64,000 nt of DNA from NCBI GenBank assembly GCA_964489955.1, contig CAZBAV010000006.1, positions 48,688-112,687 of the forward strand. Direction: 5' to 3'. This document shows positions 26,348-34,203 of the stretch, one piece after another; the stretch's first letter is position 1; the number at the start of each line of letters is the position of its first letter. A model generated the notes under the pieces. The model worked only from the letters and a program-made list of their open reading frames with translations. It had not been told where the DNA came from and ran no database searches. Origin of the DNA: Leadbetterella sp964489955 (GTDB lineage: Bacteria; Bacteroidota; Bacteroidia; Cytophagales; Spirosomataceae). A program made the position numbers and the translations under genes.

Positions 26348-26713
26348 ATGGAAATAAATACGGTTAATATCGGTGATAAACTAGCTTTGTTTAATGAGCA
26401 TTGGTCTCCTAAAATTATTGGGGAACTCAATAATCAGCATGTGAAATTAGCGAAATTCTTGGGCGAGTTCGTTTGGCATAAGCATGATAATGAAGACGAA
26501 ATGTTCATGGTAATTTCCGGCAAACTAATAATTGAGCTTCGGGATAAAACTTTAACAATAGGGGAGGGAGAGTTTGCAATAATTCCGAGAGGTGTGGAGC
26601 ATAAACCGGTTGCAGAAGAAGAGGTTTCTGTTTTACTTTTTGAACCCGCATCTACACTTAATACTGGTGGAGTAGAAAATGAATTGACGAAGAAGGAGTT
26701 AGAAAAAATATAG
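26348..26713 (+). CDS. Small cupin-domain protein
   Basis: This 121-residue protein consists of one cupin barrel. Motif 1 is visible as WHKHDNEDEMFMVISG (two His and a Glu as metal ligands, residues about 39-54), and motif 2 as GEGEFAIIPRGVEHKPVA with the fourth-ligand His. Stand-alone cupins of this size include isomerases, dioxygenases and small-molecule sensors; no function can be assigned. The gene is flanked upstream by a divergent TauE/SafE gene and downstream by the inverted-repeat element at 26754-26900. Confidence 0.85.
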   Translation: MEINTVNIGDKLALFNEHWSPKIIGELNNQHVKLAKFLGEFVWHKHDNEDEMFMVISGKLIIELRDKTLTIGEGEFAIIPRGVEHKPVAEEEVSVLLFEPASTLNTGGVENELTKKELEKI

Positions 26714-26753
26714 GTTGCTGCTTACTTCAGTAAGTAACGTATAATAAATGTTC

Positions 26754-26900
26754 AACCCGAATTACGCATTAGATTATCTACTGCCCCAAAATGCTATTTC
26801 GTGTAAGGTTTAGTGCCCTCCCAAACCATAATTTACTATGTGTTTCACGGTATCTATTTTGTCGCATTTCGTTTCTCTTAAATAATGCATAATTCGGGTT
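26754..26900. mobile_element. 147-bp non-coding element with 18-bp terminal inverted repeats (MITE-like)
   Basis: AACCCGAATTACGCATTA at 26754-26771 and its reverse complement at 26883-26900 match at 17 of 18 positions and enclose about 110 bp without a reading frame. The same AACCCGAATTATGCA end occurs in the compact hairpin at 6588-6628. The size, non-coding interior and shared ends are typical of a miniature inverted-repeat element mobilised by a transposase elsewhere. No clear target-site duplication was found (flanks TGTTC and ATGGC). Confidence 0.6.
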
Positions 26901-26995
26901 ATGGCTAAAGCAAAATGCAGCCACAATATTGCTGGTATACAATTTTGTTGGTCTTCATTAATCAAGTGCCGTTTTTTCTTGCTGTTTGTACGGAA

Positions 26996-28003
26996 TTACA
27001 TCAAGATGTTGTTTTGTGCTTGGATAGCAGCGGGCAGGTCTGTTGCATCCAGCATTTCTTTCATATCCGTTTCAATCATCACACTTATTTGCGTTATAGA
27101 CACGTCATTTGCACTGCCTTCAAAAGGATTCATAGAACTATTTCCTACTGAATCTAGGGTCACAAAGGTCCAGCCTATAATGGTTGTGAATGGTATAACG
27201 AAATAGATGGTCCAACCTTCCAGAAAAGAGCCATCGCCCAAGTGGTTAAATTCCTTTAAAAGCCCGAAAGGAAGTAGAATAACGAAAAGATATAATAGGT
27301 ACTCTGTAATGGAAGCAAAGTTTCTTGGGTAGGGGAAATTCTTAATGCGTTCGGCTTTTCCCTGATGGTCATAAAAAGCTTGTATACTCTGCTGGAGTTG
27401 CAATTGCTGGAAATCGCTTAGCTTACCTTCGTGGTGTAATCGGTTTATGTTTTCCGATTGTAAAGCCAGAGTTTGGGATGCTTTGTTTTGCTTGCCCATT
27501 AAATATTCAAAATCCTTGAGGTTCAAAAAGCCTTTCACTGCATCTTTCAAGGCTGTTTGGTGTTCTGGGACAGTGTAATAACCACTTTTATACTCGCTGT
27601 AGCGAGTCTCGTCCATGGTTTCCCATTTCCGAGACTCTCTGAGTTGATAGCGTAGAAAGGTAAGCCAAGCGAAATGCCTATCAAAAAAAGAACGGGCCAG
27701 CTCGCTCTCCTTTCCTCCTGAAAAGTCACGTGCTTTTACTGCAAAACTCCTGCTATCATTAATTATAGCTCCATAAATCTGACGGGCTTCCCAAAGGCGG
27801 TTGTAACTGGCATTGTTCTTAAATCCGACAATAAATGCTACAGCTGTGCCCAACATAGCTACTGGTAACCAGGAAATAGCAATAAAAGTGAGTCCAGCAC
27901 AATACAGAACTGTGGGTACAAGTGCGATTAGGAAACAGAGGTAAATATCTCTTCTGCTCCAGATAATAAATTCTTTGAGATTGTATCTTTTCCCAATGTT
28001 CAT
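26996..28003 (-). CDS. Bestrophin-family anion channel (UPF0187)
   Basis: This 335-residue inner-membrane protein matches the bacterial bestrophins: two N-terminal helices after ILWSRRD-like basic residues, then the conserved GFKNNASYNRLWEARQIYGAIINDSR segment (residues about 60-85), a long helical cytosolic middle, and a second helix pair near PRNFASITEYLLYLFVILLPFGL. Bacterial relatives form pentameric channels; KpBest conducts cations while others conduct anions. The C-terminus (STNDVSITQ-like, then ETDMKEML) also fits the family. It is a monocistronic gene on the minus strand. Ion preference is not visible. Confidence 0.9.
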   Translation of the reverse strand: MNIGKRYNLKEFIIWSRRDIYLCFLIALVPTVLYCAGLTFIAISWLPVAMLGTAVAFIVGFKNNASYNRLWEARQIYGAIINDSRSFAVKARDFSGGKESELARSFFDRHFAWLTFLRYQLRESRKWETMDETRYSEYKSGYYTVPEHQTALKDAVKGFLNLKDFEYLMGKQNKASQTLALQSENINRLHHEGKLSDFQQLQLQQSIQAFYDHQGKAERIKNFPYPRNFASITEYLLYLFVILLPFGLLKEFNHLGDGSFLEGWTIYFVIPFTTIIGWTFVTLDSVGNSSMNPFEGSANDVSITQISVMIETDMKEMLDATDLPAAIQAQNNILM

Positions 28004-28072
28004 TGTTAGTGAATTAGTTTAGTGGCGAAAAATACAAATTCTAAGAGAACTGTCTGAGTCTGTCCGTAATAA

Positions 28073-28657
28073 TTATTTTTTTCTGAAGACTAAATGGAGT
28101 TTAACAGGGATTTCATCCGCTATAAGTTCGTTTTTAGCTAGGGAGAGAGGATTTGGAGACTTGTAGGTTATTCCCCACCAGGACCGCTGAATAATAGCTT
28201 CTGCAAGAACCACCGTACTTGCCTTTTCTTCTGTTAGTTTTACATTAAAAGCTATCTTCTTTTTAATGCCTTTTATTGTCAAAAAGCCCTCCACTCTATA
28301 TTGCCCGGAAGCTCCGTTTTTGCTTATCTTAGTTCCGGAGAAAGTAGCCTTTGGGAATTTATTAACTTCAAAAAAATCTTCGTTTTTGAGATGATCTGCA
28401 ACCCCATCCTTTCCTGGTTTTGCATCCAGACTCCTAATCGTGTTCATGTCTATTTCAAAATTGGCCTGGCTGATATTTCTGTCTTTGTCTAAGGTAATGC
28501 TCCCCGAAGAAAAAGAAATTAACCCTTCGTGACCATCAGTAGACATCCACATTTTACCTTTCCAGTGAACTTTACTTTCTTTAGTATCTAAAACAAGTGT
28601 GCTTTGGGTAAATGCTGGCAAATAAGCCAATAACATTAAAATCCAGATTTTTTTCAT
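28073..28657 (-). CDS. YceI-family exported protein
   Basis: This 194-residue protein has a signal peptide (ending AFTQS, about residue 18) and the lipocalin-like YceI beta-barrel: KESKVHWKGKMW, then FEIDMNTIRSLD and LKNEDFFEVNKFPKATFSGTKI, and near the end GSWWGITYKSPNPLSL-like residues. YceI proteins bind isoprenoid-type lipids in the periplasm and are often induced by stress or pH. It is divergent from a membrane-anchored regulator, and four TGTAAAT-like direct repeats lie in the shared 186-bp intergenic region, making that regulator its likely controller. Confidence 0.92.
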   Translation of the reverse strand: MKKIWILMLLAYLPAFTQSTLVLDTKESKVHWKGKMWMSTDGHEGLISFSSGSITLDKDRNISQANFEIDMNTIRSLDAKPGKDGVADHLKNEDFFEVNKFPKATFSGTKISKNGASGQYRVEGFLTIKGIKKKIAFNVKLTEEKASTVVLAEAIIQRSWWGITYKSPNPLSLAKNELIADEIPVKLHLVFRKK

Positions 28658-28709
28658 CGTGTAATATTTGTTTAAAGATGAGACAAGACTTTGTGTCCTG
28701 TAAAGGCCT

Positions 28710-28717
28710 CAAAACTA
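28710..28717 (-). promoter_or_regulatory. Putative -7 element (TAGTTTTG) for yceI-like gene
   Basis: The minus strand reads TAGTTTTG at 28717-28710, matching TAnnTTTG, 53 bp before the start codon. The nearest TGTAAAT repeat begins about 21 bp upstream of it, where the -33 contact is expected, which fits activation by a protein bound to the repeats. Confidence 0.5.
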
Positions 28718-28737
28718 TTTTTTACCGACTGGGAAAG

Positions 28738-28777
28738 TGTAAATAGAATGTAAATAATTGTAAATGAAATCGTAAAT
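28738..28777. promoter_or_regulatory. Four phased TGTAAAT direct repeats, probable operator
   Basis: TGTAAAT occurs at 28738-28744, 28749-28755 and 28759-28765, and CGTAAAT at 28771-28777. The spacings of 11, 10 and 12 bp put all copies on one face of the helix. Winged-helix proteins of the OmpR/PhoB type bind direct repeats with just this period, and such a protein is encoded by the adjacent gene. The site lies between two divergent starts (80 bp from one, 66 bp from the other). Confidence 0.65.
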
Positions 28778-28843
28778 CTGTGATTTTGGAAATAACTTGC
28801 ACTCATTGTATTTAAGTAGTGATAATGATTAAATATCCAAAGC

Positions 28844-29683
28844 ATGAGCCTCGGTAAGTTATCTATTTTGCTGGCTCTTTTCTTGGCTTTTTCCTGCAAC
28901 AATGTTAAGGATGAAGATAAACAGACCAACTTACTTCTCCGTAAAATTGGGCATCATCTTTTGTTATCTTCTGGAGATTCTACATCCCGGATTCTTCCAG
29001 TGCAGAAAACGGCTGTAAATAGGTATCAAATTACATTTGAGAATCAGCTTGAGATTATGCCAGATAGCTTGGCAAGTATAGTGGTACAGAATCTTAAAAA
29101 GGAAAAATCGGAAGGTCTGTATCGGGTGAGTGTATCTACTTGTTACAGTTCGGATATTGTATATGGGTTTGAGTGGGATTTGAAGAGCAATGATAGTATC
29201 CCATGTTTAGGAAGGAAACTTCCCAATAATTGCTATGTTGTAGAAATTGAAAAGATTGTTCCTACTCCCAATCGCTCTCTTCTTTACGGATTTTTTATCG
29301 TAATTATTCTAGCGGGACTTGCACATCAGATTTACCAAAGAAGGCTTAAAAAAAGTACCTTAGTAGATAATGATACCGATGAATATCAGAAGCTGGGAGC
29401 ATTTAACTATTTTCAAAAAACGGGAGTCCTTACACTGGAATTTCAAAAAATTGAATTGACAGAAAAAGAAAATAAGCTTCTGAATATCTTACTGTTTCAA
29501 GCCAACGAAACGGTGAGCAGAGATTTTCTGCTCAGCGAAATATGGGAAAAAGAAGGTGTATATGTCATTAGCCGTAATCTGGATGTCCTGGTGTCAAAAC
29601 TCCGTAAAAAACTATTAGCTGACTCCACAATAAAAATCACAAATAGCCATGGAAAAGGCTACAAACTGGAGATGTTGCAATAG
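28844..29683 (+). CDS. Membrane-anchored winged-helix regulator with periplasmic N-terminal domain
   Basis: This is a 279-residue one-component regulator. Residues 1-18 are an export signal with a possible lipobox (LAFSC, Cys18). Residues about 20-140 would be periplasmic, with an unassigned mixed alpha/beta domain that includes Cys pairs near VSTCYSS and IPCLGRKLPNNC. One membrane helix follows at about 145-163 (LLYGFFIVIILAGLAHQI), and residues about 185-279 form an OmpR/PhoB-type winged helix (LTEKENKLLNILL, RDFLLSEIWE, VLVSKLRKKL, NSHGKGYKLE). ToxR and CadC have the opposite order, with the DNA-binding domain first. The periplasmic part may sense a ligand or redox state. It probably binds the TGTAAAT repeats upstream and controls yceI and itself. 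Confidence 0.78.
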   Translation: MSLGKLSILLALFLAFSCNNVKDEDKQTNLLLRKIGHHLLLSSGDSTSRILPVQKTAVNRYQITFENQLEIMPDSLASIVVQNLKKEKSEGLYRVSVSTCYSSDIVYGFEWDLKSNDSIPCLGRKLPNNCYVVEIEKIVPTPNRSLLYGFFIVIILAGLAHQIYQRRLKKSTLVDNDTDEYQKLGAFNYFQKTGVLTLEFQKIELTEKENKLLNILLFQANETVSRDFLLSEIWEKEGVYVISRNLDVLVSKLRKKLLADSTIKITNSHGKGYKLEMLQ

Positions 29684-29743
29684 GAAAAATGTTTTATTCC
29701 GATTTAGAAGTACATATATTTTCTTTTGAATTAAGGATTCAAT

Positions 29744-29775
29744 ATCATTATAGTTTGATATAAAAACTATATGAT
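29744..29775. repeat. AT-rich imperfect inverted repeat in convergent intergenic space
   Basis: ATCATTATAGTTT (29744-29756) pairs with AAACTATATGAT (29764-29775) with a single bulged T. It lies between the 3' ends of two convergent genes (29684-29944). No T-run follows, so a terminator role is uncertain. I saw nothing else in this 261-bp gap. Confidence 0.4.
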
Positions 29776-29944
29776 TCTTATGTTGGTTAAAATGACTAAA
29801 TTATTTGTATCAGGAAGTAATTTACTTCAGCTACAAACTTATCTTATCCGTCTTTTATTTTGCTTTCATATCTATGTTTATAAGTAAATACGGGGACTAA
29901 GAAGAAAAATGCGTTTGTTCAATGGTAGATTTATCGGTACGATA

Positions 29945-31951
29945 CTACTGCAGTTTGTCGGATTTAGGCGGTCTAACAAAGTTTAGAGGTTTTTTCTTAA
30001 AATATCGCCAAAGTATCCCCATAAATTCAGGATATTCCCTAAGGTGGATTCCTCGAGATTTTACTGCCACAAAAAAAGCTAGCGAGAAACTCACCAGGAA
30101 ATTACAGAAACCAACACCTAGTACTCCAAAAAACACAATGGTAAGATATACCCAGTCTATATTCTGTAAACCGATTCCATAGACAGCTATACCCGTATTA
30201 CCAGCAGAAATAGTTATGTGCCGTATATCAAAAGGAATACCAAATACCTTTCCAATCATACCGGACATTCCTAAAAAGAAACCCAAGGCTATGCTACCAA
30301 TTATGGCTCCAGCATTTTTCTTGATGTATTTGGCTACTTTTTGACGGGTCTTTTCGGGTAAAGAAAGCCTAAGAAGAGGGTGTTGGACCAGTCTCTCGTC
30401 TATTCTCCTGAATTGTAATTTGTTTTGTACATAACCGGCAATTATGCCACTTAAAAATAGAAAAACTCCCGTATTGCACGCATAAAGCAGTGATAAACTA
30501 TGCCAAGGGTGTTGTTCTTCCAGCATGTTTAGGGCTGCTGCTCCTCCCGCCACTTTTGCTCCAACTAGTAGGTGGTATGCCCACGCAATAAGGTATGTAC
30601 CTGGAAAAACGATTATTAGGTTTCCAAAAAAGGAAGCAGTCTGGCTTCTAAAAATCTGGGATACGGTTACGGCTAGGTTATTTAAGTCGGGTCTCCCGGA
30701 TTTCTTTTGGTCCAGGGAGGCTGCCACGGCACTAGCGGTAAAAGCAGGTTGCTTGGTAGCAAGAGTTGATCCGGTTTGTTCTATTGCTATAAAACCCAAA
30801 CTGTAGTTTGTACTATACAAAAAACCTGACCAAAACGGAGGTAATACTAGTTTTCCCAATAGGTTTTTGAATAGAGCCACAAACACGATTATAAATCCTC
30901 CCCACATGGCACTTGTAAGCATTTTTGCATATTCTTTAGCAGATGAAGTAATATATTTACTTCCTTTACTTCCTTTATGCTCAGCTATTTGGTAGGCTAC
31001 ATAACCCATCCCTTGAGAAAAAAGCTCACGGATACTGTTTCTACGATTTTCATTACGGACCAAAATTTTAAAGAGCCCTACAAAGCGGTCAGTATTAAAC
31101 TCTTTGTTGTTGTCCATAATATCTACCACTACTAACAGGCGTTGGAGCTTTGCCGATAAGATTAGTAAAGCGTAAGTCTGGCGGAGGCTTGTACCTCTTT
31201 CTTGTTGTCGCTCCCTTATGTTTTCTATTTCCTTTTCTCCATCAAGCAAAACGGGGTAAAGTTGAGCCAGTACAGCCTGAATGTTCTCTGAATTGGTTTC
31301 CTTATAAAGACTTTGAACCAAATGGTTTTGGAGGATAAAAGGATTGTTTTCGGTGGTTATTTTGTCTGAACAAAACTGCAAAACGTCTTTTTCTAAACCT
31401 AGCTGGGCTATCTGAACAGAAAGTATAAGCAAGGCTTCGTTTAGATGTTGGAGCATCCGCCGGTCGTTCGTTGCCACAGAAGATTCGAGTTCTTCTACAA
31501 AAGTTATCCACTTTTCTTGCGGAATCTCTTCTACCCAAATATAGTCATCTTTCTTATAGAAAACACGGTCTATTACATACAGGAAGTCATTGGCACTTTG
31601 TAAAGGCGGAAGAAGTTTGTGCTTTATTCTATCCGCAAACTCCTGGGGTAATCCACCTGCCAGAGGGATTCCGCTTTCTGTAAAGGTAGCAGTAAGGTTA
31701 GTATCAAAAAATTGAACCAAAAGGGCTCGTTGGATTTTAGATTTTACTGGTGGGTTTTGGCTCAAAAGAACCGTAACTCTTTCTATATTGGTTTCTGCAC
31801 TTGTAAAGCCCGGATGAGCTGACGGTCTTAACTCTTTAAAGAGCTGCACTAGAAAATCGAGACTCTCTTCGGTAGAATTTATAGGGTAAGAATCTGGGTT
31901 TTGGATTACTTTATTGAGAAAGTCGGTTCTTTTCTTTTTTCTTTTAAACAT
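29945..31951 (-). CDS. 'Site-specific recombinase' (Gcr/SpecificRecomb) family membrane protein
   Basis: This 668-residue protein matches the family annotated as site-specific recombinase Gcr (PF10136 as I recall it). The N-terminal half (about 1-330) is soluble and helical. The C-terminal half (about 335-655) has some six to seven hydrophobic helices, including AKMLTSAMWGGFIIVFVALF, FGNLIIVFPGTYLIAWAYH, LLYACNTGVFLFLSGIIAGY and WVYLTIVFFGVLGVGF. The family-typical stretch SLGFIAIEQTGSTLATKQPA is present. Nothing resembles a tyrosine or serine recombinase active site, so the historical name is doubtful and a membrane role is more likely. It is a single gene on the minus strand. Confidence 0.82.
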   Translation of the reverse strand: MFKRKKKRTDFLNKVIQNPDSYPINSTEESLDFLVQLFKELRPSAHPGFTSAETNIERVTVLLSQNPPVKSKIQRALLVQFFDTNLTATFTESGIPLAGGLPQEFADRIKHKLLPPLQSANDFLYVIDRVFYKKDDYIWVEEIPQEKWITFVEELESSVATNDRRMLQHLNEALLILSVQIAQLGLEKDVLQFCSDKITTENNPFILQNHLVQSLYKETNSENIQAVLAQLYPVLLDGEKEIENIRERQQERGTSLRQTYALLILSAKLQRLLVVVDIMDNNKEFNTDRFVGLFKILVRNENRRNSIRELFSQGMGYVAYQIAEHKGSKGSKYITSSAKEYAKMLTSAMWGGFIIVFVALFKNLLGKLVLPPFWSGFLYSTNYSLGFIAIEQTGSTLATKQPAFTASAVAASLDQKKSGRPDLNNLAVTVSQIFRSQTASFFGNLIIVFPGTYLIAWAYHLLVGAKVAGGAAALNMLEEQHPWHSLSLLYACNTGVFLFLSGIIAGYVQNKLQFRRIDERLVQHPLLRLSLPEKTRQKVAKYIKKNAGAIIGSIALGFFLGMSGMIGKVFGIPFDIRHITISAGNTGIAVYGIGLQNIDWVYLTIVFFGVLGVGFCNFLVSFSLAFFVAVKSRGIHLREYPEFMGILWRYFKKKPLNFVRPPKSDKLQ

Positions 31952-32064
31952 CGGTCTTGTGTTGGGATGGGCATCCTAATGTTAAAAAATGATATGCAAA
32001 AGTAAGTGTATTTTCTTTAAGTACCCTTTATAACCATTGGAAACCCCATGTGAAAAACATAAGG

Positions 32065-32856
32065 TTATAGATACTTTTCTACCAAACTACTTAGAATTTT
32101 CTCATCTTTGGCGTTAAAAGATTTTGTGCTGTCATGTGGCACGTAGTGTATCTTGTAAGAAAGTAGTGCTGCTTCTGGCTTGGCTGTATTGTAGCCTATC
32201 ATCCGAAGGGCAGTTAATGCATCAAATTTAGGATGGACTTTTACGGCGGTTGTATCATACCAAAATCCAAAACCCTCTTTGGCCAATCTCTCCCAAGGAA
32301 AATAACGACTCGGGTCTACTTTTCTGCCGGGAGCTATATCTAGGTGACCCAAGAAATTACCTTGGGGGATAGAATATTTGTTTTTTAAACGAGTTAATAG
32401 TGCCAATAAACTTTTCGTTTGCTCCTCGGCAAAAGGCTCGTTTCCATTATTGTCAAGCTCTATACCTATACTGACACTGTTTAAGTCAGTAAGACTGCCC
32501 CATTTACTTACTCCTGCGTGTTGCCCCCGGAGTAGGTCATTTAGCATATAATATATAGTTCCGTCACGGCAGATTACATAATGCGAGCTAACTTTGGTTT
32601 TTTCTATAGTAAATGTCCTTAATGTTTGCTCACAGCTATTTTGGGCAGTATGGTGTATAATCACAAAATTAGGCTTCCTGGTGCCAAAATTAGTAGTGCC
32701 CACAAAAAGGTGGGTAGAATCTACTAAAGGAAATGCGGACAATTGTCTTGCATACGCCTCCACCTGTTTTTTATAGATTTTATTGCTGGCTTTATAGGGA
32801 TTTGATACACATGACACAAAAAAGACGAGAAAAAGAAGGAAGACAAGTTGTTTCAT
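32065..32856 (-). CDS. N-acetylmuramoyl-L-alanine amidase lipoprotein (Amidase_2)
   Basis: This Amidase_2-type zinc amidase cleaves the bond between muramic acid and the stem peptide of peptidoglycan. The start is set at the ATG at 32856 (MKQLVFLLFL), which gives a lipoprotein signal with lipobox VSC. The catalytic domain spans about residues 60-230: FVIIHHTAQ (first zinc His), SSHYVICRDGTIYYM, ISIGIELDNNG-like, and GHLDIAPGRKVDPS (second zinc His and the Asp/Lys active-site region) followed by FPWERL. This is the AmpD/AmiD layout. An outer-membrane lipoprotein form suggests cell wall recycling or remodelling like AmiD. Confidence 0.9.
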   Translation of the reverse strand: MKQLVFLLFLVFFVSCVSNPYKASNKIYKKQVEAYARQLSAFPLVDSTHLFVGTTNFGTRKPNFVIIHHTAQNSCEQTLRTFTIEKTKVSSHYVICRDGTIYYMLNDLLRGQHAGVSKWGSLTDLNSVSIGIELDNNGNEPFAEEQTKSLLALLTRLKNKYSIPQGNFLGHLDIAPGRKVDPSRYFPWERLAKEGFGFWYDTTAVKVHPKFDALTALRMIGYNTAKPEAALLSYKIHYVPHDSTKSFNAKDEKILSSLVEKYL

Positions 32857-32979
32857 AAAAAGGGGAAATCTAAACCAAAGCAAGTTAATAAATAGCACTA
32901 ATTAAAGTAGGAATATTGGCTTTTAAATTTTTTACTTAGTTTTTATATTCAATAAAGAGTTTTGGGTTCGAGATATCGG

Positions 32980-32987
32980 TAATTTTG
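32980..32987 (+). promoter_or_regulatory. Putative promoter -7 element (TAATTTTG) for the MFS gene
   Basis: TAATTTTG matches TAnnTTTG and has a TTTG at 32961-32964, a slightly short spacing. The predicted start of transcription (about 32994) lies after the GTG at 32989, so it supports the ATG at 33013 as the real start of the transporter. Confidence 0.45.
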
Positions 32988-33012
32988 TGTGGTCATTAAG
33001 ACTGAAGATTAC

Positions 33013-34203
33013 ATGAAAAAGAGTTTAATTTCCTTAGCGTTCGGTTCATTTGCTATTGGTATGACCGAATTTACGATGATGGGAATCCTACCCGATATAG
33101 CAAAAGACTTAGCAATTGATATTCCCACGGCCGGCCATCTTATAGCCATTTATGCTTTAGGTGTGGTGGTTGGAGCTCCTGTTTTAGTATTATTTACTTC
33201 AAAATACCCACCAAAGAAAGTGCTGCTTTTTTTGATGTTTCTGTTTCTGGTATTTAATGGTATTTTTGCCATAGCACCAGACTATTATACCCTTATGGTG
33301 TCTCGTTTTATGTCGGGCTTGCCGCATGGAGCATTTTTTGGAGTGGGTTCTGTTGTGGCCACACAGTTGGCAGATAAAGGCAAGGAAGCACAGTCTATAG
33401 CTATAATGTTTACAGGAATGACTATTGCCAATCTTTTGGGAGTGCCATTAGGAACGTACGTTGGCCACCATTATTCTTGGCGTACCACCTATTTATTTAT
33501 TAGTTTGTGTGGTGCTGCCACCATGACTGCTATCTATTTTTGGTTGCCAGCCATAAAATCATCTTTTACAGGCAATGTTTTTAAACAACTGGATTATTTC
33601 AAGTCGTCTCTGTCTTGGGTTCTTGTGGCTATGGTTTCTATCGGTACAGGCGGCCTTTTTGCATGGATGAGTTACATTGCCCCTTTGATGACAGAGGTGG
33701 CACATTTACCAGCAGACACTGTACCATTTATTATGGTTTTAGTAGGTTTAGGTATGGTAGTAGGTAACCTTCTGGGCGGAAAATTAGCTGATTCTATTTC
33801 CCCTATAAAAGCGGTTATCGTGTGTTTTTCATCTATGGCCATATGTTTGGTACTGGTTTATTTTACAATAGATATTTCAGGAATGGCATACGTGTGGGCT
33901 TTTATAACCGGCATGATTTCGTTTACAATCGGCTCTCCAATACAGATGGTACTCATAGGATCCGCCAAAGGTTATGAAACCATAGCCGCAGCTGGTGGTC
34001 AGGCAAGTTTTAACTTAGGAAACACTTTTGGAGCCTATTTTGGAGGATTGCCTATTGTGTATGGGTTTGCGTATAATTCTCCCCTTTTGGTAGGAGTCGC
34101 TATGGCTTTAAGTGGAGTGGGTATTGCCACTTTTGTATTAGTTAATAAACTACTTTTGCCCAGAAAAAGTGTAATTTTGGAGAAAGAACTAGCCAATGGC
34201 TAA
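33013..34203 (+). CDS. MFS transporter, DHA1 family
   Basis: This 396-residue inner-membrane transporter has twelve hydrophobic helices. The N-terminus ISLAFGSFAIGMTEFTMMGILPDIA is typical of the AraJ/NepI/YdhP group of proton-driven exporters, and motif A-like residues occur after the second helix (SKYPPKKV) and SRFMSGLPHGAFFG in helix four. Members export sugars, purines or drugs; the substrate is unknown. The ATG at 33013 is preferred over a GTG at 32989 because of the promoter position. Its stop overlaps the next gene by 8 bp, so the two are probably one operon. Confidence 0.88.
   Translation: MKKSLISLAFGSFAIGMTEFTMMGILPDIAKDLAIDIPTAGHLIAIYALGVVVGAPVLVLFTSKYPPKKVLLFLMFLFLVFNGIFAIAPDYYTLMVSRFMSGLPHGAFFGVGSVVATQLADKGKEAQSIAIMFTGMTIANLLGVPLGTYVGHHYSWRTTYLFISLCGAATMTAIYFWLPAIKSSFTGNVFKQLDYFKSSLSWVLVAMVSIGTGGLFAWMSYIAPLMTEVAHLPADTVPFIMVLVGLGMVVGNLLGGKLADSISPIKAVIVCFSSMAICLVLVYFTIDISGMAYVWAFITGMISFTIGSPIQMVLIGSAKGYETIAAAGGQASFNLGNTFGAYFGGLPIVYGFAYNSPLLVGVAMALSGVGIATFVLVNKLLLPRKSVILEKELANG

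Noticed and set aside
26901..27206. 101-codon frame next to the inverted-repeat element, considered as a transposase remnant
   Set aside because: It lies antisense to the end of the bestrophin gene and shows no transposase motif.
29945..31951. Reading the Gcr-family gene as evidence of an integrated mobile element
   Set aside because: No attachment sites, repeats or phage genes are nearby, and the protein lacks recombinase motifs.
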